Made by a program: the position numbers and the translations under genes. Under the pieces are notes generated by a model. It was not told where the DNA came from. It searched no databases and saw only the letters and a program-made list of their open reading frames with translations. From assembly GCA_026122225.1 (NCBI GenBank), contig JANEZZ010000739.1:2356001-2420000 (forward strand): a stretch of DNA of 64,000 bases, in the 5' to 3' direction. Source of the DNA: Heloderma charlesbogerti (lineage: Eukaryota > Chordata > Lepidosauria > Squamata > Helodermatidae). Shown one piece after another: positions 58,411 to 64,000 of this stretch; the stretch's first letter is position 1; each line of letters opens with the position of its first letter.

Positions 58411-59121
58411 AAGGGATGTACGAAAGGTACTTACCTTTCCGCGGATTATGCTGATGCTAGGGGGGAGGCGTTCCGTACCTCCCCCCAGAATCCTGGCCTG
58501 GGGGGATACGCTTTGTTCCTCCCCCCCGGAATCCTGGCTGGCCAGCTCTGCTCCGCAGGGATTCTGCGGATCCGCCAGCCGGCTCCGCCAGTAGCTGGAC
58601 ATCTGGCCGCTGGCTAGCAGGGATGCAAATGGCAGCGGACGTAGCCGCCGCCGTTTGCGTCCCTGCAGTCAGCCATGATTGGATATGTAAATGTTTACGT
58701 AGCCTATCACGGCTGATTTAAAAAAACAACAACAACAACGCGCGTATGCAAATGGCGGCGGACATGGCCGCCATTTGCGTACGCGCTTTTTTTTTTTTAA
58801 ATCAGCCGTGATAGGCTACGTAAACATTTACGTAGCCTGTCACGTTTTTTTAAAAAAATCTAGCCGTGATAGGCTACGTTAATCTTTATGTAGCCTATGA
58901 TGTTGTTGTTGTTTTTATTAACCTGGAAATGGCGGCGGTGGCAGCCGGTCGGAAGACCGGCCGCCGGAGCCGCCGCCACCAGGAAGATGCGCCCAAGGTA
59001 AGTCTTGTCCCGGGGGGGCGGTGGGGGGGCCGTTCCATCACCAATTTCGGGGGGCCGAAGGGCTGAATGCGCTGGCATTCGGCCTCCCCGAGATCCGTGG
59101 CGGAACTTTCGTATATCCCTA
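58411..59121 (+). mobile_element. Palindromic hAT-like element 16
   Basis: End A (AAGGGATGTACGAAAGGTAC) left, end B-like but with TTTCGTATATCCCTA right. The flanks GTTCATCT and GTTTTGAA do not match. Donor motifs ACTTACCT (58431) and AGGTAAGT (58996). Palindromes at about 58673-58713, 58804-58842 and 58863-58900. The BovB on its left is not continued on its right. Confidence 0.8.
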
Positions 59122-59315
59122 GTTTTGAAGCATTAATAACAATGGCTTCGCTTCCATGATGCAGGATGGCGCAAAAGAATTGGTTGCCTAGCCCACAATA
59201 ACTGCCAATGGGGAGTGGTGGTATGGAAATTTACACTTACACTGAAATAAACACCTAGTTTGGCCCTAAGATGAGGAGAGTGATTGTGTGAGAGACAGCA
59301 GCAGCAGCAACCAGC

Positions 59316-59660
59316 TAGGGATGTCAGAGAAATCTGCAATGGGCCAAATGAGTTTGGATTTTCATGAATGCGACTCATGGATTCTGCTGCAGACTTGCTT
59401 TTCCCCTGTTGGACGATTCTGCAGACATGTGAACCGGTTTTTTAACTTCCCCACATTTTGCAAAAGTTTTGACCTAGAAAAATTAAAAATTAAAAAAACA
59501 ACAGCCCAAAATGTGCATTTTCCTGACAAGCTAAATTCTGAAAATGCACATTTTGAAGGAATTCGAACATTTCCGCATATGCGCATTTGCACAAATATAA
59601 ATTTGCATGAATTCAGAAACAAAAAAAATTCAGTTCTGCCGATGGGTGGACGACAGAATG
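59316..59660. mobile_element. Partial hAT-like element of a related family
   Basis: Starts TAGGGATGTCAGAGAAATCT, like 27597, followed by an AT-rich interior without TACGTA palindromes but with inverted repeats such as AAAATGTGCATTTTC versus GAAAATGCACATTTT (59508-59556). Right end not found. Confidence 0.4.
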
Positions 59661-59771
59661 CAAGGTGCCTGGCAAGCCAGGAAATAAAGATGAAATGTAT
59701 TTTACACAATCCGTAATGCCCTACAACCAGCATAACAATCCAGGCATGATGGCAACATGTGAGGTAATCCT

Positions 59772-59830
59772 CCTTCTCTCTCTCTCTCTCTCTCTCTCCC
59801 CCCCCCTCTCTCTCTCCCCCTGTGTATGTA

Positions 59831-59864
<34 letters not shown>

Positions 59865-59886
59865 CACACACACACACACACATACA
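59772..59886. repeat. (TC)n, (GT)n, (TA)n and (CA)n compound microsatellite
   Basis: Polypyrimidine run, then GT, a short TA and a CA run. The GT and CA arms around the TA centre form an inverted repeat. Confidence 0.95.
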
Positions 59887-59889
59887 TAT

Positions 59890-60334
59890 ACAGAAATGTT
59901 TGTATGTCTTTGATGGACTTGAAAACCATATACAGATTGTTACAAAACGTTTCAGACTTGTTCTACCTCAGTCTGGGATAGCTTTAGGCATAGTGAGAAT
60001 TTCATCTTCCATCTAGAAGCAAGACAGTGGCCATGTCCAATTTTTAAAAAAAGATTTATCGCTTCAATACCATTTCATCAATTTCTACCAAACTTTGCAT
60101 GACCATTCACAGCAGTGAGCAAATTGTCCCCATACAAAAAATGATGTCTGCCATTTTGAAACAAAATGGCAGCCAATCAAAACTTTCAAATACTGGGAAT
60201 TTCATAGAAACAGCAGGAAAAATTCTGACAACTGAAAATTTGGGGATTATCATGAACTCCATTGAAGACTTAGTGTCCAGTAATACTCTGGAATGGAGCA
60301 ATTGGTAACTACACCCATATCGTTGTGATGGGAA
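59890..60334 (+). repeat. Interspersed repeat, also at 62190-62410
   Basis: Shares TTTGTATGTCTTTGATGGAC-type, GATAGCTTTAGGCATAGTGA-type and AATTTCATC-CCATCTAGAA-type phrases with 62190-62320. It lies directly before the Helitron helicase frame and may be Helitron non-coding sequence; that link is inference. Confidence 0.4.
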
Positions 60335-60653
60335 AGTGCTATTTTAGTTTCAAAAACTGATATGACTGCAATGGTTAATGAGCTCATCCTGGACAAGTTT
60401 GAAGCTGACAAAAGAATGTATCACTCTATAGATGCAGTAGTGAATGTGGACGGAACTGTTCCCTATCCTGTAGATTTCCTAAATTCACAGAATCCACCTG
60501 GGTTGCCTCCGCACAAACTACATTTAAAGGTGGGAACACTGATGTGGCTCTTGCACAATTTAAGTCCCCCAATGTTGTGCAATGGAACGCACCTTCAGGT
60601 GAAGAGCCAAAGGTCCCACATGATTGAAGCCACTGTTCTAACTGGGTGTGCTG
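60335..60653 (+). pseudogene. Helitron PIF1-like helicase fragment, upstream half
   Basis: The plus frame reads AILVSKTDMTAMVNELILDK, later VPYPVDFLNSQNPPGLPPHK, LHLKVGTLMWLL, LSPPMLCNGTHLQV and MIEATVLTGCAVG. This is the conserved C-terminal region of the Rep/helicase protein of Helitron rolling-circle transposons. Helicase motifs I to III and the Rep domain are not in the window. The frame is cut by element 17 and resumes at 61496. Confidence 0.85.
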
Positions 60654-61495
60654 TAGGGGTGTCAGAGAATTTCTCGCCGAAACTTCGGGGGGCCGAGCGC
60701 CAACGCATTTGGCCCCCTGAAGTAGTTTTGGGGAGAAATTCTCTGCCCCCCCGCACCCCGCACCCCCCCCCGGGATGGGAATTACCTTTCCCGAATGTCG
60801 CTCCTGGCGGTGGGTCCCAGCGGTGGTTCGGCAGGGCTTTGACAGGGGCGGGGGCGGCAGCCGGTCTTTTGACCGGCTGCCGCCACCGCCATTCCAAGAA
60901 AAGTAAAAAAAAAAAAATGCCCCCATGATAGGCTACGTAACGATTAACGTGTACTATCACGGCTAGATTTGCAAAGTCAGCCGTGATAGGCTACGTAAAT
61001 CGTCACGTAGCCTATCATGGGTGACTTGGGGGGGGAAAAAAAGTGCGTACGCTATTGGCGGCCCCCATAGGGAGCCGCCATTCGCGTTCCTTATTTGGTC
61101 GCTGTAGTCTACGTAAATCCCTATGGGGGCTGCCATTATCCGTACGCGCTTTTTTTTTTTTTTTAAGTTACCCATGATAGGCTACGTGATGATTAACGTA
61201 GCCTATCACAGCTGACTTTGCAGATCTAGCCTAGGCTACGTAAATCGTCATGTAGCCTATCACGGGGGCGTTTTTTTTTTTAACTTTTTATTTCGCGGCC
61301 GGGCGAGGCGAGGCGCCTCCTCCCTGGCCTGAATTTCGGCCAGGCGAGGCGAGGTGCCTGCCCCCCAGCCTGAATTTCGGCTGGGCAAGGCGAGGCACCT
61401 CCCCGCCCGGCCTGAATTTCAGGGGGAGAAGCGAAGCGCCCCCCCCACCGTGAAGCAAGCTGCGAGACAAGGTAAGTGACTTTCGAGCACTCCTA
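60654..61495 (-). mobile_element. Palindromic hAT-like element 17, inside the Helitron helicase
   Basis: End B (TAGGGGTGTCAGAGAATTTC) left, end A (TGACTTTCGAGCACTCCTA) right. The TSD GTGTGCTG is exact (60646-60653, 61496-61503). Splice-donor motifs ATTACCTT (about 60780) and AGGTAAGT (61470). Palindromic blocks at 60924-60962, 60979-61020, 61174-61212 and 61228-61265. The GCGAGGCGAGGC units at 61300-61420 are a GC-rich tandem array. Confidence 0.92.
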
Positions 61496-61630
61496 GTGTG
61501 CTGCAGGCAAAACTGTATTCGTCTTTAGAATTCCACTGATCCCTTCAGATTATCCATTTGATTTCAAACAAATACAGTTTCCAGTAAAACTCTGCTTTGC
61601 GACGATGACTATTACCAAAGCATAGGGATA
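61496..61630 (+). pseudogene. Helitron PIF1-like helicase fragment, downstream half
   Basis: After the second TSD copy the frame continues GKTVFVFRIPLIPSDYPFDF and KQIQFPVKLCFATMTITKA, then a stop. The order RIPLIPSD - FPVKLCFA - TI-KA is the helicase motif V/VI region of Helitrons. Confidence 0.85.
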
Positions 61631-63350
61631 GTCACTGAAATTTGCCGGTTTGGATTTGCGGACCGAGTGCTTTTCTTATGGACAGTTTTACACTGCTTGT
61701 TCCCATGTAAGCACACCTCACCTTTGTTTTTTTTTAGCAGCCAATGGAAGAACAGCCATTATAGTGAACAAAGAAGCTCTCTAAAGTTTAATTAGTTGGT
61801 AGGAATCCAAAAAGAGGGAATAGACTGTTCAATGTAATTGATTACAATAGACTATATATGTGGCATTGTCTGGTTATACAGAAAAGCACTATAAAATTAA
61901 TAGCAATTAGTTAAAAAGAAGAAGTGAAATTGGCTGAAACATGCTGTAAATACAATACACAGGCCACTTTTTCACTTCAAGTTATAATCCTGCTTTTATA
62001 TTCTTCACCCTTCCGCATCTCCATTAAAACCATGTTCACCATTTTGCGCACAATTCCAGGAAGAAAGGGAACATTTGAATTGCCTGCTCCCTCCCCTTGC
62101 CAGGTGGATGCCTGAGTTGTGTCTAAGGAAATTAATCTGGGCAACAGCAATGCTGGGTACTTCAGCCACTCTCTCTATGTACAAGGAAGTGTTTGTCTGT
62201 ATGTCCTCGGCGGACTTGAAAAGGGTAATGTGATTGTTATGGTGCTTCCAGGATTTGTTGCACCTCCATATGGGATGGCTTTAGGTATTGTGAAAATTTC
62301 ATCCCCCATCTTGAAATGCAAGGGCGGCCAATCAAAAACTTTCAGGATTTACTGCTTCAATGTAACTGTTTGTTTGTATATCCTCCAAGACGGTGAAACC
62401 TAGACACCTGAAACTTGCCATGCAGAGCCAGGGTTATTTGACAGTGTACACCTAATGGTTATTTGTTTCTTAAAACACATTACTTACAATTAATTTGAAT
62501 GTGTCTGTGAGGCTGCAGCCAGCTGTACCGTATTCAGGCAGTACATGGCAGACTTTCTTAACCAGGACATACTTCCGCAGTTCAGACAGTTTGAAGCTAG
62601 GAGGAAGTAGTCTGAGAGAAAGACTTACATGGCTGCCCCTTGCCTCTTCTGCTGGGCAGCCCCCTCCCCAGGAATGAAGTGGACAGACCCCTCCTTCAAG
62701 GGGCTATGGGGGTCACCATAGCAGGGGTTGTGCCTAGGGGCCAGGGCAGGCATAATGTGTCCAACTCTGCCAGCTGTGTAACTTTGCTTGAAGGCTTCGC
62801 TGCATCAAACTACATCCAGAACAATAGTCACATGATAAAGAATTATATCTGATTGTTCTAATAGCCCAACCTAACTTTTGTGATCGCGCTAACTGCTATC
62901 CCTGTCAGCTCCTGCTTCTAACTCAACTAATTCTGTCTCTCTTCTAGATACACCAGTTTAACTGCCCATTAACAGCCCATTAATAGCCTCAAGTAGAAAC
63001 GCTCAAAGTTTCTTTCAGTTGATGTTCAGGCACAAGATGGAGGCGAATGTGTGGGGCATATGAGAAGGCAGGGCATTTTTTCAAATGTTGAATGTTTAAT
63101 CTGAGTTTTAAGAGTTGGTGTCAGTTGTCAGGCTCCCTCTCGAGGGATAAATTTATCTCTAATGGAGAATTCCAGGTTGGATACCGGATACAACTTGTCT
63201 CTACTACACATGCTTGTAAATGTGTGGTCATTTTACATGTTAGGAAGATTTATTATGGACATATGGTAGGACAATTATGTTTTTCTAGTATATAATTATT
63301 TACTCTATTTTATTCTAATTGTGATTTCCTTTTCCTCCAAGAACCACTGT
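61631..63350. other. No gene seen
   Basis: Apart from the repeat at 62190-62410 nothing is recognised; small open frames are not supported. Confidence 0.5.
62190..62410 (+). repeat. Interspersed repeat, partner of 59890-60334
   Basis: TTTGTCTGTATGTCCTCGGC, GGGATGGCTTTAGGTATTGT, AAAATTTCATCCCCCATCTT and GGCGGCCAATCAAAAACTTT repeat in the same order as in the partner. Confidence 0.5.
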
Positions 63351-63351
63351 T

Positions 63352-63430
63352 TTCCCCATGTTTCTCCTCACAGTAATCCTGTGAGGCAGGTTAGGCTGAG
63401 AGGCAGTGACTGGGCCAGATCATCTGGTGA
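63352..63430 (-). mobile_element. Squamate-type SINE tail fragment
   Basis: The minus strand reads CTGGCCCAGTCACTGCCTCT, CAGCCTAACCTGCCTCACAG and GATTACTGTGAGGAG, the 3' half common to tRNA-derived SINEs in squamates. The tRNA-like head is absent or decayed. Confidence 0.5.
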
Positions 63431-63529
63431 GAAATGGGAGGCATTTGCTGGTCCTCCTCAGGCAGCAAAATGTCCTGGACCAGCACTGGCTGTGTATGTA
63501 CCTGTTAGTAAGTTAGTAAATCTGTGTCT

Positions 63530-63533
<4 letters not shown>

Positions 63534-63593
<60 letters not shown>
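63534..63593. repeat. (TG)n(AG)n microsatellite
   Basis: TG run followed by an AG run. Confidence 0.95.
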
Positions 63594-63595
<2 letters not shown>

Positions 63596-63948
63596 CTATG
63601 TGTGTTTAAATGTTCTGTGGCTGTGCCATATACCTGTAAAAGGGGAAGCTTGTGTTGAGTTCTCTCCCATGTAAGAGATGTGCCCTAACCCCGGCGCCAG
63701 CTTGTCTGGCAAAAGGGGGGGGGATGTTGTGGGCGGGTGGGGTGAGAAGAGGTGGCTGCTGCCTATTGGGTGCCCCCCATGGCACCACCAAGCAGGGGAG
63801 GAGTCAGCAGAGCCCTCGTAACCTCTGCGCCCCCTCCAAACCAGCTCTCTCGCTCTCGCGGCTTGAGAGACTGACCGGGAAACGACGACCGACTCCTGAC
63901 TGTCATCAGAGCCGTCTTGTCGCTCCCGCCGAGATGGCACGGGCACTC

Positions 63949-64000
63949 GCTTTGGCGGCACACATGCCCCCTGAATGCGCCTGATCTCGTCTGATCTCGG
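63949..64000 (+). rRNA. 5S rRNA-like sequence (5' part, runs off the edge)
   Basis: The last about 35 bases, CCCCTGAATGCGCC and TGATCTCGTCTGATCTCGG, match the conserved 5' third of vertebrate 5S rRNA (CACCCTGAACGCGCCCGATC, TCGTCTGATCTCGG). The first about 15 bases fit less well (GCTTTGGCGGCACACATG). The internal promoter boxes would be beyond the edge, so a gene, a pseudogene or a 5S-derived SINE head cannot be told apart. The 250 bases before it are GC-rich. Confidence 0.6.

Overview
The window comes from a vertebrate nuclear genome, most likely a squamate reptile (lizard or snake). The evidence is: head-to-tail vomeronasal type-2 receptor (V2R) exons; many BovB/RTE LINE copies whose 3' ends match the family shared by squamates and ruminants; CR1 LINE fragments with the typical 3' end; a squamate-style SINE tail; Helitron and hAT debris; long microsatellites; and no bacterial-type gene density.

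Genes. All recognised genes are V2R (class C GPCR) exons on the minus strand. Gene A contributes exon 1 (6292-6602) and exon 2 (2383-2674); its remaining exons would lie left of position 1. Gene B has a complete exon set in order: exon 1 (47735-48627), exon 2 (40770-41061), exon 3 (34906-35742), exon 4 (33684-33911), exon 5 (27255-27381) and exon 6, the seven-helix exon (23124-24022). Exons 2 to 6 are open and phase-compatible, but exon 1 is split by a 577-bp transposon and its splice donor has changed, so B looks like a recent pseudogene. A third, frameshifted exon 1 (gene C) lies at 56175-56456.

Duplication structure. 2668-9755 and 44742-52516 are recent paralogues. 1-4180 and about 38680-44741 are an older paralogous pair. 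Gene B is therefore a chimera joined at about 44742, where the newer segment starts 7 bp inside a truncated exon 2. Indels between the two young copies supply empty sites for several transposon insertions.

Mobile elements. The dominant element is a CpG-rich family of 17 copies (about 0.4-0.9 kb each, roughly one sixth of the window). Copies have hAT-like termini (TAGGGATG...CATCCCTA), and I read matching 8-bp target-site duplications (TSDs), exact or with one mismatch, at 11 of them. They are packed with 36-40 bp near-perfect palindromes around CTACGTAAATATTTACGTAG and a second palindrome type around GCAAATGGCGGC. They have two distinguishable ends, both with an AGGTAAG-like splice-donor motif pointing outward. 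End A reads TAGGGATGTACGAAAGTCAC; end B reads TAGGGATGTCAGAGAATTCC. Strand is given as + when end A is on the left. I do not recognise this family as a named one.

Other elements are eight BovB/RTE pieces (including internally deleted full-span copies and one with an intact 244-codon reverse-transcriptase frame), CR1 pieces, a Helitron helicase fragment split by one of the palindromic elements, two copies of a decayed hAT transposase-like gene, a probable Tc1-like remnant, another LINE tail, and a 5S-rRNA-like sequence cut by the right edge. The stretches 9756-13330, 14681-15350, 25086-26060, 29881-30803, 35743-38640 and 61640-63350 hold no gene I can support.
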